Positions 8,294-17,218 of a stretch of 41,640 nucleotides of DNA are shown one piece after another. Where the stretch lies: contig JAFMVE010000049.1 in the NCBI GenBank assembly GCA_025499705.1, positions 1-41,640 of the forward strand. Direction: 5' to 3'. Below the pieces are notes generated by a model. The model worked only from the letters and a program-made list of their open reading frames with translations. It made no database searches and was not told the origin of the DNA. The translations under genes and the position numbers were made by a program. Positions within the stretch are counted from its first letter, which is position 1. Each line of letters opens with the position of its first letter. Source of the stretch: Carboxylicivirga caseinilyticus. GTDB lineage: Bacteria; Bacteroidota; Bacteroidia; Bacteroidales; Marinilabiliaceae.

Positions 8294-9088
8294 TTATACC
8301 TTATCTATTTTTTTTGCTTCATTCCAGATCTTATCCATTTCTTCAAGAGACATTGCCTTTAAATCGAGTCCGGCTTTGATAGTTTTTTCCTCCAGATAAT
8401 TAAATCGGAGAATAAATTTACGATTGGTTCTTTCCAATGCATTTTCAGGATTTACGCCATAGAGACGGGCCGCATTGATAATGGAAAACAATAAATCACC
8501 AAACTCAGCTTCAATTTTATCCTGATCCATCTGATCAATTTCAACTTTCAACTCTCCCAATTCTTCATGAACCTTATCCCAAACTTGTTCTTTATGTTCC
8601 CAGTCAAATCCAACTCCACGGGCCTTGTCCTGTATTCTGTTAGCTTTCACCATAGCAGGTAAACTCATTGGCACACCCGACAAAACAGATTTATTACCAT
8701 CTTTTTCTTTAAGTTTAAGCTTTTCCCAGTTTTCTTCAACTTCACGTGCATCATCTACTTTTACTTCGCCAAAAATATGCGGATGTCGATAAATCAGCTT
8801 TTCATTTAAAGCTTCTATTACCTCCTTCATTGTAAAATCATGGGTTTCTGCACCTATTTTAGCATAAAACACAATGTGTAATAGCACGTCTCCCAGTTCC
8901 TTCTTAATCAGCTTCGGATCTTTTTTGATAATAGCATCCGCTAATTCGTATGTCTCCTCAATGGTTAATGTGCGCAACGATTCATTCGTTTGCTCTTTAT
9001 CCCAGGGACACTTACTGCGCAATTCATCCATTATTTCCAATAATTCTTTAAACGCAACCAGGGTTAATTCATGTGTGTTATTACTCAT
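8294..9088 (-). CDS. mazG: Nucleoside triphosphate pyrophosphohydrolase MazG
   Basis: This cytoplasmic house-cleaning enzyme hydrolyses non-canonical or damaged NTPs to NMP and pyrophosphate. It has two tandem MazG domains. The N-terminal one carries CPWDKEQTNESL, the acidic EETYELADAI motif and ELGDVLLHIVF. The C-terminal one carries KARGVGFDW and EFGDLLFSIINAARL. Starting at MSNNTHEL gives 264 residues, the usual length; the longer reading frame to 9148 adds a 20-residue tail unlike the family, so the internal start is chosen. It is divergent from phoH across a 187-bp shared upstream region. Confidence 0.95.
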   Translation of the reverse strand: MSNNTHELTLVAFKELLEIMDELRSKCPWDKEQTNESLRTLTIEETYELADAIIKKDPKLIKKELGDVLLHIVFYAKIGAETHDFTMKEVIEALNEKLIYRHPHIFGEVKVDDAREVEENWEKLKLKEKDGNKSVLSGVPMSLPAMVKANRIQDKARGVGFDWEHKEQVWDKVHEELGELKVEIDQMDQDKIEAEFGDLLFSIINAARLYGVNPENALERTNRKFILRFNYLEEKTIKAGLDLKAMSLEEMDKIWNEAKKIDKV

Positions 9089-9275
9089 AATGTTTAAAAG
9101 CCTTCGATGATTAATAATAGTACAAATATATCGGAAACTTGAGGTCATTTTAAATTATAGTCTATCTATTTGTTCAATTTAACTTTTGCTTTCATTTGGG
9201 GTATTTTGAAAGAAGAGAAATGTAAAAATTGTTGTTACTTTGCATTAGAGTAAATGACGGAATATTGACCTTTAT

Positions 9276-10229
9276 ATGATTGAAAAATTGATTTATCTCG
9301 AATCAGTCGATTTGGTAGAGTTTTTAGGTGTAAAAAATGCGAAACTAGAACTCATTAAAAACAGGTTCCCAAAACTAAAGATTGTTGCCCGGGGCAATTG
9401 GTTAAAAGCCATTGGGGATGCTGAAGAAATGGCTGATTTCGAAGAAAAAATCAATAATCTGATTGAGCATTACAATCAATACAATGTTTTAAAAGAAGCT
9501 ACTATCTCCGAAATACTTGAAGGCGATAGTATAACTGAAGCTAAGAGCGACAGCGATATTATCCTTTATGGCATCAGCGGAAGACCTATTAAAGCAAGAA
9601 CAGAAAACCAGGATAAATTAGTAAAGTCGTTTAAGAATAACGATTTATTATTTGCCATTGGTCCGGCAGGTTCGGGTAAAACCTATACGGCCATTGCTTT
9701 AGCAGTAGCTGCTCTTAAGAACAGACAGGTCAGAAGAATCATTTTAAGTCGACCAGCTGTTGAAGCCGGTGAAAAACTGGGTTTTTTACCGGGTGATATG
9801 AAAGAGAAGATTGATCCGTACTTACAACCTTTGTACGATGCTCTGCAGGATATGATTCCTCCTACCCGACTAAAAGAATACATGGAAAACGGCACTATAC
9901 AGATTGCACCACTGGCGTTTATGCGTGGACGTACACTAAATGATGCCTGCGTAATATTAGATGAAGCCCAGAACACAACAAATAACCAACTTAAGATGTT
10001 TCTTACCCGTATGGGTGCTTATGCCAAGTTTATTGTAACGGGTGATGTAACTCAGATTGACTTACCTAACCCTCGCAGTTCGGGCTTGATACAAGGTATG
10101 AAAATACTTAAGGGAATTGATCGGATTGCTATCATTGAATTCAATAAAAAGGACATTGTGCGACACCAATTAGTGCAGGATATTGTTGAAGCATATGATA
10201 AAAAACAAAAAGAAGACGACAAGAAATAA
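9276..10229 (+). CDS. phoH: PhoH-family ATPase
   Basis: This 317-residue cytoplasmic P-loop ATPase of the PhoH/PhoL type has Walker A GPAGSGKT at residues 129-136, Walker B VILDE at 226-230 and the family block [19 protein letters not shown] just after. The family is linked to phosphate starvation, RNA metabolism and ribosome maturation, and the exact role here is unknown. The N-terminal 120 residues form the usual KH-like region. It is followed 27 nt later by purC, so the two are probably co-transcribed, an arrangement I recall from other Bacteroidota. A TACTTTG box at 9236-9242 may be the -7 element. Confidence 0.95.
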   Translation: MIEKLIYLESVDLVEFLGVKNAKLELIKNRFPKLKIVARGNWLKAIGDAEEMADFEEKINNLIEHYNQYNVLKEATISEILEGDSITEAKSDSDIILYGISGRPIKARTENQDKLVKSFKNNDLLFAIGPAGSGKTYTAIALAVAALKNRQVRRIILSRPAVEAGEKLGFLPGDMKEKIDPYLQPLYDALQDMIPPTRLKEYMENGTIQIAPLAFMRGRTLNDACVILDEAQNTTNNQLKMFLTRMGAYAKFIVTGDVTQIDLPNPRSSGLIQGMKILKGIDRIAIIEFNKKDIVRHQLVQDIVEAYDKKQKEDDKK

Positions 10230-10256
10230 AAACAAATATCAAATATCTACTATAAA

Positions 10257-11207
10257 ATGAGTAAAGCAATTATTAAGACCGACTATCAGTTTCCTGGTCA
10301 AAAGAGTGTTTACAAAGGAAAAGTTCGAGATGTTTATAACATCAACGACGATTATTTAGTAATGGTTGTTTCTGACCGTCTTTCTGCATTTGATGTTGTT
10401 CTTCCTAAAGGAATTCCTTACAAAGGACAAGTGTTGAACCAAATTGCAGCTAAATTTTTAGATGCAACTGCTGATATCGTACCTAACTGGAAAATTGCCA
10501 CTCCCGATCCTAACGTTACAGTTGGTCATATGTGTGAGCCTTTTGCAGTAGAAATGATTGTTCGTGGATATCTTACCGGTAGCTCATGGCGTTTATACAA
10601 AGATGGTGGACGTGAAATTTGTGGTGTACCGCTTCCTGAAGGCTTAAAGGAACACCAGGCATTTCCTGAACCAATTCTAACACCTACTACCAAAGCTGAA
10701 TTAGGAGCACACGACGAAAATATCACGCGTGAAGAAATTTTGAAACAAGGATTAGTTTCAGAAGAAGATTATATTGAATTGGAGAGAATCTCATTGGCAC
10801 TTTTCAAGCGTGGTAGTGAAATTGCCAAAGAAAAAGGATTGATTTTGGTAGATACCAAATATGAGTTTGGTAAAAAAGATGGACAGATTTACCTGATTGA
10901 TGAAATCCATACACCTGACTCATCCCGTTATTTCTATGCCGACGGTTATCAGGAACGTTTTGATAAAGGTGAAAACCAAAAGCAACTTTCTAAAGAATTT
11001 GTACGTGAATGGTTAATGGAAAACAACTTCCAGGGACGCAAAGGTGATGTTTTACCAGAAATTCCAGACGAGTTTGTTGATCAGATTTCTGAACGATACA
11101 TTGAATTATATGAAAGTATTACAGGTGATAAATTCGAAAAGGCCGATGTTTCAACTGTTGTAAGTCGTGTTGAAAAGAACGTAACGGATTATTTGAACAA
11201 TTTGTAA
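10257..11207 (+). CDS. purC: Phosphoribosylaminoimidazole-succinocarboxamide synthase
   Basis: PurC joins CAIR with aspartate using ATP to give SAICAR in de novo purine synthesis. The 316-residue protein carries the family blocks [11 protein letters not shown] (about residues 19-29), [28 protein letters not shown] and the SAICAR synthetase signature [11 protein letters not shown] with [14 protein letters not shown]. This is the longer (about 310 residue) form found in Bacteroidota and yeast. It is the second gene after phoH and is closed by a terminator at 11233-11254. purL lies elsewhere in the window, on the opposite strand. Confidence 0.98.
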   Translation: MSKAIIKTDYQFPGQKSVYKGKVRDVYNINDDYLVMVVSDRLSAFDVVLPKGIPYKGQVLNQIAAKFLDATADIVPNWKIATPDPNVTVGHMCEPFAVEMIVRGYLTGSSWRLYKDGGREICGVPLPEGLKEHQAFPEPILTPTTKAELGAHDENITREEILKQGLVSEEDYIELERISLALFKRGSEIAKEKGLILVDTKYEFGKKDGQIYLIDEIHTPDSSRYFYADGYQERFDKGENQKQLSKEFVREWLMENNFQGRKGDVLPEIPDEFVDQISERYIELYESITGDKFEKADVSTVVSRVEKNVTDYLNNL

Positions 11208-11232
11208 TAATATTCCATCTATTCAGATACTT

Positions 11233-11254
11233 AAGGCACTCATAAGAGTGCCTT
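11233..11254 (+). terminator. Terminator of the phoH-purC unit
   Basis: AAGGCACTC (11233-11241) pairs with GAGTGCCTT (11246-11254) around ATAA, followed by TTTATTTT. Confidence 0.9.
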
Positions 11255-11626
11255 TTTATTTTAAATACATCCTGAAAAATCATCGCAAAAGACAAAAATC
11301 TGCTGCAAAACATGTTAATGTTTGTTAAATATTTTGGAAGCAATCATTCTAAATAAGGTTGTAATCTTCACATTACAATTTAAAGTTTTATATTGCAATC
11401 TCCACATAGCACCTATTCAACTTCATTGATATCAGGCATTTTCATTTTCGGCATATAAGAATCTTGAATATGATCATTATTTAGAATGTCTGAATTCCAA
11501 CCTCTTAAATAAGACTTAAAAGTCTTTTATAGCGTTGAAAATTTAATTTTTTGCTATTTACTTTGCACCCGAAACATCGCTAGAAATTATATAGCATATT
11601 ATATAAAAGGTAAATATCAATTAATC
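11255..11626 (+). promoter_or_regulatory. Long upstream region of pflB with two palindromes and a candidate promoter
   Basis: No gene is seen in the gap after the purC terminator. It holds ATGATCAT (11470-11477, inside a longer A/T dyad), a 16-nt palindrome of AAGACTT and AAGTCTT around AA (11511-11526), then TTG (11535-11537) and TACTTTG (11559-11565) as candidate -33 and -7 boxes. The palindromes lie where an activator or repressor could bind. No known FNR or CRP consensus is exact. Confidence 0.4.
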
Positions 11627-13858
11627 ATGAGCAAGATTAAAGACATGTTCAGAGATGGACTTTGGAACAAAGAAATTAACGTAAGAAACTTTGTTCAAAT
11701 GAACATCACCCCTTATGAAGGAGACAGTTCTTTCTTATGTGGTCCAACAGAAAGAACCCAAAAATTATGGGATCTTTGTAAGGAGGCTATTAAGGAAGAA
11801 ACCGAAAATAACGGAGTGCGTTCAATCGATACAGAAATTGTATCAAACATCACCGCTTTTGATGCTGGTTATATCCAAAAAGATCTTGAATTGATCGTTG
11901 GTCTTCAAACAGACGAGCTTTTAAAACGTGCCATGAAGCCTTACGGAGGTATTGCAGTGGTAGAAAAAGCCTGTAGTGAACAAGGTTTGGAGGTTTCAGA
12001 TCGCGTTAAAGATATTTTCCGTAATTATGCTAAAACACACAATGATGGTGTATTTGATGTATATACTGATGAAATACGTAAGTTCCGTTCATTAGGATTC
12101 TTAACCGGACTACCTGATAATTATGCACGCGGTCGTATTATTGGTGATTATCGTCGTTTGGCCTTATATGGTATCGACCGTTTAATTGAGGCTAAAAAAG
12201 AAGATCTGCGTGGATTATTAGGCCCTATGACCGATGATAAAATCCGTTTGCGCGAAGAGGTAGCTGAGCAGATCAAAGCTTTGGCTCAAATTAAAGAACT
12301 AGGTACCAAATATGGCTTGGATTTAAGTCGTCCTGCAGAATCAGCACAGGAAGCTGTTCAATGGGTTTATATGGCTTATCTTGCAGCTGTAAAAGAGCAA
12401 GACGGTGCTGCCATGTCATTGGGTAATGTTTCATCATTCCTTGACATTTATATTGAGTACGATCTACAAAATGGAACAATTACTGAAGAACGCGCTCAGG
12501 AATTTATCGATCAGTTTGTAATGAAATTACGTATGGTTCGTCACCTGCGTATGAATGCATATAATGAAATTTTTGCCGGCGACCCAACCTGGGTAACTGA
12601 AGCTATCGGTGGACGTTTAATGGACGGTCGTCACAAGATTACCAAAACATCTTTCCGTTTTCTACAAACATTATACAACTTAGGTCCTTCTCCGGAGCCT
12701 AACATGACTGTACTTTGGTCAAACACTTTGCCTGAAAACTTTAAGAACTTCTGTGCTCAGGTATCAATCGATACATCATCAATTCAGTACGAAAACGATG
12801 ATTTGATGCAAAGCACACGTAAATCAGATGACTACGGTATTGCTTGTTGTGTTTCGTTCCAGGAAATTGGTAAACACATCCAGTTCTTTGGAGCCCGTAC
12901 CAACCTTGCTAAAACCTTATTATTAGCAATCAATGGCGGACGTTGTGAGATGTCGGGTAAACAAATGATTGAAGGTGTTCCTGCTTTGAAAAGTGATGTT
13001 CTTGACTTTGACGAAATAATGGCTAATTACAAAATTGCCATGAAAGAAGTTGCTCGTGTTTACAACGAGTCGATGAACATCATCCATTACATGCACGATA
13101 AATATTACTACGAAAAAGCTCAGATGGCATTTGTTGATACCAATCCACGTATCAACCTGGCTTATGGAATCGCCGGTTTGTCAATTGTAGCAGACTCCTT
13201 ATCGGCTATTAAGCATGCTAAAGTAAAAGTGGTTCGTAACGAACAAGGTTTAAGTACCGACTTCAAAATCGAAGGTGATTTCCCTTGTTATGGTAACGAC
13301 GATGATCGTGTAGACAATCTGGCGGTAGAAGTATCAGGGTATTTCAATAGCTTATTATCAGAGCTAGGTGTATATAAAAATGCTGAGCCTACCATGTCGA
13401 TATTAACCATTACTTCAAACGTGGTTTACGGATTGAAAACAGGTGCTACGCCTGATGGTCGAGCACATGGTGTGCCATTTGCACCAGGAGCCAACCCAAT
13501 GCATGGTCGTGATAAAAACGGAGCCATTGCATCGTTAAACTCAGTGGCTAAGTTAGACTATAAAAATGCATTGGATGGTATTTCAAATACCTTCAGCATT
13601 GTGCCTAAATCATTAGGTGCTGACGAAAATGTTCGTCGTGAGAACCTTGTTACCATGATGGATGCCTACTTCTCAAAAGAAGCACATCACTTAAATGTAA
13701 ACGTGTTGAACCGCGAACTTTTGGAAGATGCAATGGAAAATCCGGGAGAATATCCTCAGTTGACCATTCGTGTATCGGGTTACGCTGTTAACTTTGTAAA
13801 ACTTACACGTGAGCAACAATTGGAAGTGATTTCAAGAAGCTTCTTCGATCGCATGTAG
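11627..13858 (+). CDS. pflB: Formate C-acetyltransferase (pyruvate formate-lyase)
   Basis: This glycyl-radical enzyme splits pyruvate with CoA into acetyl-CoA and formate under anaerobic conditions. The 743-residue length is normal. The catalytic cysteine pair is C407-C408 in [13 protein letters not shown], and the radical glycine is G718 in RVSGYAVNF near the C-terminus. The substrate-side block [10 protein letters not shown] and the TPDGRAHG block are present. It heads a pflB-pflA-focA operon in which the activase lies 82 nt downstream and the formate channel follows. The enzyme is oxygen-sensitive in its radical form, so it points to fermentative growth in at least some conditions. Confidence 0.98.
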   Translation: MSKIKDMFRDGLWNKEINVRNFVQMNITPYEGDSSFLCGPTERTQKLWDLCKEAIKEETENNGVRSIDTEIVSNITAFDAGYIQKDLELIVGLQTDELLKRAMKPYGGIAVVEKACSEQGLEVSDRVKDIFRNYAKTHNDGVFDVYTDEIRKFRSLGFLTGLPDNYARGRIIGDYRRLALYGIDRLIEAKKEDLRGLLGPMTDDKIRLREEVAEQIKALAQIKELGTKYGLDLSRPAESAQEAVQWVYMAYLAAVKEQDGAAMSLGNVSSFLDIYIEYDLQNGTITEERAQEFIDQFVMKLRMVRHLRMNAYNEIFAGDPTWVTEAIGGRLMDGRHKITKTSFRFLQTLYNLGPSPEPNMTVLWSNTLPENFKNFCAQVSIDTSSIQYENDDLMQSTRKSDDYGIACCVSFQEIGKHIQFFGARTNLAKTLLLAINGGRCEMSGKQMIEGVPALKSDVLDFDEIMANYKIAMKEVARVYNESMNIIHYMHDKYYYEKAQMAFVDTNPRINLAYGIAGLSIVADSLSAIKHAKVKVVRNEQGLSTDFKIEGDFPCYGNDDDRVDNLAVEVSGYFNSLLSELGVYKNAEPTMSILTITSNVVYGLKTGATPDGRAHGVPFAPGANPMHGRDKNGAIASLNSVAKLDYKNALDGISNTFSIVPKSLGADENVRRENLVTMMDAYFSKEAHHLNVNVLNRELLEDAMENPGEYPQLTIRVSGYAVNFVKLTREQQLEVISRSFFDRM

Positions 13859-13881
13859 CAGGCAAATGATCAATATACAGG

Positions 13882-13907
13882 AGGCAGTTGCTATGTAGCT
13901 TCTGCCT
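13882..13907 (+). ncRNA. Intercistronic hairpin between pflB and pflA
   Basis: AGGCAG (13882-13887) pairs with CTGCCT (13902-13907), and inside it GCTA (13890-13893) pairs with TAGC (13896-13899), with a TT/TT internal loop. The following sequence is T-rich but interrupted. It looks like a partial terminator or an RNA-stabilising stem that would keep pflB expression above pflA; this role is inferred. Confidence 0.55.
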
Positions 13908-13939
13908 TCTTCTCTTATTTACCTTTTTAAACTAACGCC

Positions 13940-14665
13940 ATGTTAAACGTTCATTCATTTGAATCGTTGGGGACTTATGATGGTCCCGGAATTCGTCTTG
14001 TGGTTTTTTTGCAGGGCTGTAATTTTAAATGTTTGTACTGTGCCAATCCTGATACCATTGAATGTAAAGGAGGCAAACCTACTTCGGCTGAAGAGATTGT
14101 AAGCATGGCTATAAACCAACAACCTTTCTTTGGTAAAAAAGGTGGTTTAACCTTTTCAGGTGGTGAACCCTTGCTTCAGGCTAAGGAATTAATACCGGTT
14201 TTAAAAGCGTTAAAGGCAGAAGGTTTTCATATTTGTGTTGATACCAACGGTAGTGTTCTTAATGACTTTGTAAAGGAAGCCCTGGAATATATCGATATTG
14301 TTCTGCTCGACATCAAGCAGATGAATGAAGAGCGTCATCGCGCATTGGTTGGACAAAGCAATGATAAAACACTTAAACTGGCTGAATACCTTAACGAAAT
14401 AAATAAACCTGTTTGGTTACGTTATGTTTTGGTACCCGGATACAGCGACGATCTGAAAGATCTGAAACAACTGGGAGAACACTTTGGTGGATACGAAAAC
14501 ATTGAAAAGCTGGAAATACAGCCATATCATCACCTGGGAGCTCATAAATATGATCACCTGGGCTGGAAATACGAACTGGAAGGCGTTCCATCCAATACTC
14601 CTGAACAATTGGAAACTGCCTACCAAATATTCAAGCAGTATTTTAAGGAAGTAATAATTAACTAA
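13940..14665 (+). CDS. pflA: Pyruvate formate-lyase activating enzyme
   Basis: This radical SAM enzyme uses a 4Fe-4S cluster and S-adenosylmethionine to install the glycyl radical on PflB. The cluster ligands are C27, C31 and C34 (GCNFKCLYC). The SAM-binding GGE motif (FSGGEPLLQ) and the YDGPGIR motif near residue 13 match the PflA family. The 241-residue length is usual for activases lacking extra ferredoxin domains. It lies between pflB and focA in the same direction, so its target is almost certainly the neighbouring PflB. Confidence 0.97.
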   Translation: MLNVHSFESLGTYDGPGIRLVVFLQGCNFKCLYCANPDTIECKGGKPTSAEEIVSMAINQQPFFGKKGGLTFSGGEPLLQAKELIPVLKALKAEGFHICVDTNGSVLNDFVKEALEYIDIVLLDIKQMNEERHRALVGQSNDKTLKLAEYLNEINKPVWLRYVLVPGYSDDLKDLKQLGEHFGGYENIEKLEIQPYHHLGAHKYDHLGWKYELEGVPSNTPEQLETAYQIFKQYFKEVIIN

Positions 14666-14709
14666 GAAAAGGATCAAACTTTTTTGTTTTTAGCAAAGCA
14701 TTATAAAAA

Positions 14710-15498
14710 ATGAACTACTATAACTCAAAAGAAATTGTATCGGTTGTTAATAAAGTAGCCGAGACAAAAACCAATACATCAGTCGCAAATACCATTGTAT
14801 TAGCCATTCTTGCCGGAGGTTATATTGCCATGGGAGGATTACTTGCTGTGGTAGTAGGTGGTGGACTTCCCGGATTAGAGGCTTCCAATCCAGGTATTCA
14901 GAAGTTCTTATTTGGGGCCGTTTTCCCATTGGGACTCATCTTAGTTGCTATTGCCGGAGCCGATCTTTTCACTGGTAATACGGCTTATTTTATTCCTTCA
15001 TGGTTTCAGGGTAAAACAAACTTTCAATCCATCTTAAAAAACTGGTCGTTAGTCTATCTTGGCAATTTTATTGGTTCAATCATTGTTGCTCTGTGTTTTG
15101 CTTATTTAACTGATTTATTTGCTAAAGATCCCTGGTTAGAAAGCATCAGAGGCATTGCTGAAGCAAAAACAGCTAATCCGTTTTACAAAGCCTTTTTAAA
15201 AGGTATTGGCTGTAACTGGATGGTTGCGCTGGCCATGTGGCTTTCATATGGTGCCAAAGATATTTCGGGTAAGATATTAGGAATTTGGTTCCCGGTTATG
15301 GCCTTTGTGGCAATGGGATTTGAGCACTCGATAGCCAATATGTTTTTTATACCTACAGCTATTTTTTATGGAGCTGATGTTACCTGGACAAGCTTTGTGG
15401 TAAATAATCTGATTCCGGTTACCCTGGGTAATATTGTTGGTGGTGCCTTATTTGTGGGTGCAGCCTACTGGTTTGTATACGAACGCAACAATTCATAA
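14710..15498 (+). CDS. focA: Formate channel FocA (formate/nitrite transporter family)
   Basis: This 262-residue inner-membrane protein has six hydrophobic segments of the FNT fold, which forms pentamers passing formate (or related small anions). Family signatures include GADLFTGNT (about residue 84), NWMVALAMWLS and GFEHSIANMFFIP, with the conserved pore histidine at H206. Its place directly after pflB and pflA makes formate the likely substrate; export or re-uptake cannot be told apart from sequence. It ends with a terminator at 15524-15551. Confidence 0.95.
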   Translation: MNYYNSKEIVSVVNKVAETKTNTSVANTIVLAILAGGYIAMGGLLAVVVGGGLPGLEASNPGIQKFLFGAVFPLGLILVAIAGADLFTGNTAYFIPSWFQGKTNFQSILKNWSLVYLGNFIGSIIVALCFAYLTDLFAKDPWLESIRGIAEAKTANPFYKAFLKGIGCNWMVALAMWLSYGAKDISGKILGIWFPVMAFVAMGFEHSIANMFFIPTAIFYGADVTWTSFVVNNLIPVTLGNIVGGALFVGAAYWFVYERNNS

Positions 15499-15523
15499 AC
15501 ATCCATATAGTCGAATGAATTTT

Positions 15524-15551
15524 AAAACCGGAGATGCTTATCTTCGGTTTT
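15524..15551 (+). terminator. Terminator of the pfl-focA operon
   Basis: A 12-bp stem with one G-U pair (15524-15535 with 15540-15551, ends AAAACCG and CGGTTTT) around a GCTT loop is followed by CTTGTTTTAT. It lies 26 nt after focA. Confidence 0.85.
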
Positions 15552-15565
15552 CTTGTTTTATAGGT

Positions 15566-15746
15566 ACGACTCCGCTGGAGTCGTTGATAGCATCATATTA
15601 TCTCGCTATAAAGATGGAACTCCTCTGGAGTTCATCTCAAAAAACCACTTTATAACCATAAATCTATTGCTCAAATAATTGATACCAGAGGCATCATATA
15701 TTTATAGAATATCCATCCAATACAACAGCCGACTCCAGCGGAGTCG
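15566..15746. repeat. REP-like hairpins 1-4, downstream of the RAYT gene
   Basis: Hairpin 1 is CGACTCCGCTGGAGTCG (15567-15583). Hairpin 2 is GAACTCCTCTGGAGTTC (15617-15633). Hairpin 3 is GATACCAGAGGCATC (15681-15695, one mismatch). Hairpin 4 is CGACTCCAGCGGAGTCG (15730-15746), the exact reverse complement of hairpin 1. Pairs 1-2 and 4-3 are the same unit in opposite orientation, with spacers of 33 and 34 nt. Confidence 0.85.
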
Positions 15747-15767
15747 AATATCTATTTACCATGCCAA

Positions 15768-16214
15768 TCAAACAAATTTATCCTTAAATTCAACATTAAA
15801 TAACTTCAATAATTTGACGTATTCATCTTTAAAACTACTCTTGTTATGATGGACCTTCTGATTCTCGATATACTTGATCACCGCATCTAACTGAGATTGA
15901 CCATAAGAAAAAGCCCCAAATCCCTCCTGCCATTTAAACTTATAACTACTAAATCCTTTATCTTCTATAAAATTTGTGGATGATTTTTTGATTTCTCTTA
16001 CCAGATCTGATAAACAACAGGAAGGCTTCATTCCAATTAGAAAATGGATATGATTATCTGTTCCATTAATGGATAGCATTTTCTGCCCTTTTTCTTTTAC
16101 AATACCTGAGATATATTTGTGTAATTCAGCTTCCCATTCCGACTGGATGGAAGCTTCTCTGTTTTGTATGGCAAATACAATCTGAATGTAGATTTGAGAA
16201 TAGGTATTGGCCAT
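15768..16214 (-). CDS. REP-associated tyrosine transposase (IS200-like, Y1 HUH)
   Basis: This 148-residue single-domain protein has the HUH motif H55-I56-H57 (DNHIHFLIG) and a catalytic tyrosine candidate, Y115 (VIKYIENQ). The block KWQEGFGAFSYGQSQ before the tyrosine and the N-terminal MANTYSQIYIQIVFA are typical of the stand-alone Bacteroidota IS200-like group. It shares little with the transposase at 1547-1978 beyond the fold. Its surroundings, multiple small palindromes on both sides instead of simple IS ends, fit the RAYT class, domesticated enzymes thought to spread or maintain REP hairpins. The coding sequence is intact. Whether it still acts on the nearby hairpins is inferred from proximity. 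Confidence 0.85.
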   Translation of the reverse strand: MANTYSQIYIQIVFAIQNREASIQSEWEAELHKYISGIVKEKGQKMLSINGTDNHIHFLIGMKPSCCLSDLVREIKKSSTNFIEDKGFSSYKFKWQEGFGAFSYGQSQLDAVIKYIENQKVHHNKSSFKDEYVKLLKLFNVEFKDKFV

Positions 16215-16240
16215 GGTAATGTAGGTTTGGTGTATATATT

Positions 16241-16306
16241 CGACTCCGCTGGAGTCGTTTTTTAAATTACAACTTTTTCTATAGATATAGAACTCCTCTG
16301 GAGTTC
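16241..16306. repeat. REP-like hairpins 5 and 6, upstream of the RAYT gene
   Basis: Hairpin 5 (16241-16257) is identical to hairpin 1, and hairpin 6 (16290-16306) is identical to hairpin 2. They are separated by 32 nt. The pair starts 27 nt before the RAYT start codon. Confidence 0.85.
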
Positions 16307-16365
16307 AAAGTCAATAATTTCCCTTGTATAGATTCCCTTTAATTTCAATCTACAAAAAAGCTAAT

Positions 16366-16468
16366 AATACCAGAGATATTATATATTTATAAAATGTTCG
16401 AAGAATTAACTCCATTTGAGCCATTAAAAGCATTCCCTTTCTACAAATGCGTAACTCGTAAGGAGTTC
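16366..16468. repeat. Degraded REP-like hairpins 7-9
   Basis: Hairpin 7 is AATACCAGAGATATT (16366-16380), which keeps the AGA loop with a changed, mostly paired stem. A decayed match (TAACTCCATTTGAG, from 16407) stands where its partner is expected. A third stem, AACTC (16453-16457) with GAGTT (16463-16467), follows. Confidence 0.55.
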
Positions 16469-16539
16469 AAAACAGTAAGTATTCCTTTAATCAAAATCTA
16501 ACATAAGCTTCTGTTCATCCAATTTTAAAGACTTTTATT

Positions 16540-16605
16540 GATGCCAGAGGCATCATATATTTATAGAATATATGATCAACTCAACACTCGACTCCAGAGG
16601 AGTCG
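16540..16605. repeat. REP-like hairpins 10 and 11
   Basis: Hairpin 10 is GATGCCAGAGGCATC (16540-16554, perfect). Hairpin 11 is CGACTCCAGAGGAGTCG (16589-16605, perfect). The 34-nt spacer carries its own dyad, ATCATATAT (16552-16560) with ATATATGAT (16568-16576). With the other repeats this fills most of the gene-free gap 16215-16648. Confidence 0.85.
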
Positions 16606-16648
16606 AATAACTATCAATTATGCCAATCAAACATATTTTCAACTATAC

Positions 16649-17218
16649 CTAATTATCTTCTTTAGCCAGTTCATGGACAGAAACATCATCAATAAAAACG
16701 TCTTTCACCACCGCATCCCCATTCATAATACTTACAAGAGCGTATGATATTTTACTGGTGTCGTTTAATGCCTCACGATGAACAATCTCAGCATTTTTGG
16801 CTTTAGATTCCTCCATATAAAAACGATTAAAATCGTAATCCACCCGTATCATTGCTGTGTCATTCCAAATACGATTACCAATAGTTGCCTTCACAAACAG
16901 TTGATTATCATCAATTATTGCTCTGGAAACCGATTCTATCTTAGCAAATCCATCCTTATCCATGCTAAAATAAACAAATACCTCATCTCCCCGACTCCAA
17001 CTTTCTGTACTGTCTTTCTTGATGCTATTTTCTTCATAATCCAATACAATATATTTTCCTCTGAACGGATCATTAGGATCGATTGGTGCTGTTTTTAGTT
17101 TAATTTCTGTTCCTTCTCTTAAAATTGCTTCTCTGTCCCAAATCATTTTAGAGGGTACAAACAATTGTACCAATGCTACCAGAATAAAAAGGGGCAATAT
17201 TATACTTTTCCTATTCAT
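16649..17218 (-). CDS. GDYXXLXY-type membrane-anchored protein
   Basis: This 189-residue protein has one N-terminal transmembrane or signal segment (about residues 5-21), then a mostly beta extracytoplasmic domain. The family motif appears as GKYIVLDY at residues 54-61, preceded by APIDPNDPFR, so the canonical D is K here. The GDYXXLXY family has no known biochemical role. Its start overlaps the end of the upstream DUF2157 gene by 8 nt, so the two are translated from one transcript and probably act together in the membrane, a pairing I recall from other genomes. Confidence 0.85.
   Translation of the reverse strand: MNRKSIILPLFILVALVQLFVPSKMIWDREAILREGTEIKLKTAPIDPNDPFRGKYIVLDYEENSIKKDSTESWSRGDEVFVYFSMDKDGFAKIESVSRAIIDDNQLFVKATIGNRIWNDTAMIRVDYDFNRFYMEESKAKNAEIVHREALNDTSKISYALVSIMNGDAVVKDVFIDDVSVHELAKEDN

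Larger units (their letters stand above)
15566..16640. mobile_element. RAYT locus: REP-type palindromes flanking a tyrosine transposase
   Basis: One IS200-like gene lies amid about eleven short hairpins, four on one side and about seven on the other. Most are 15-17 nt with a 3-nt loop and come in pairs about 33 nt apart. Pair orientation alternates. Twenty-eight identical bases recur at 15685-15712 and 16544-16571. The sequence around the transposase stop recurs at 16621-16640 (ATGCCAATCAAACA then A/T-rich), which suggests an ancestral duplicate that lost its gene. This matches the REP plus RAYT arrangement known from other bacteria. Confidence 0.7.

Noticed and set aside
8989-9148. Longer MazG start at 9148
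   Set aside because: The extra 20 residues are unlike the family, and the internal ATG at 9088 gives the usual length.
15566-16605. CRISPR-like or tRNA-like hairpin cluster
   Set aside because: Hairpins have 3-nt loops, irregular gaps and alternating orientation; none has tRNA arm geometry.
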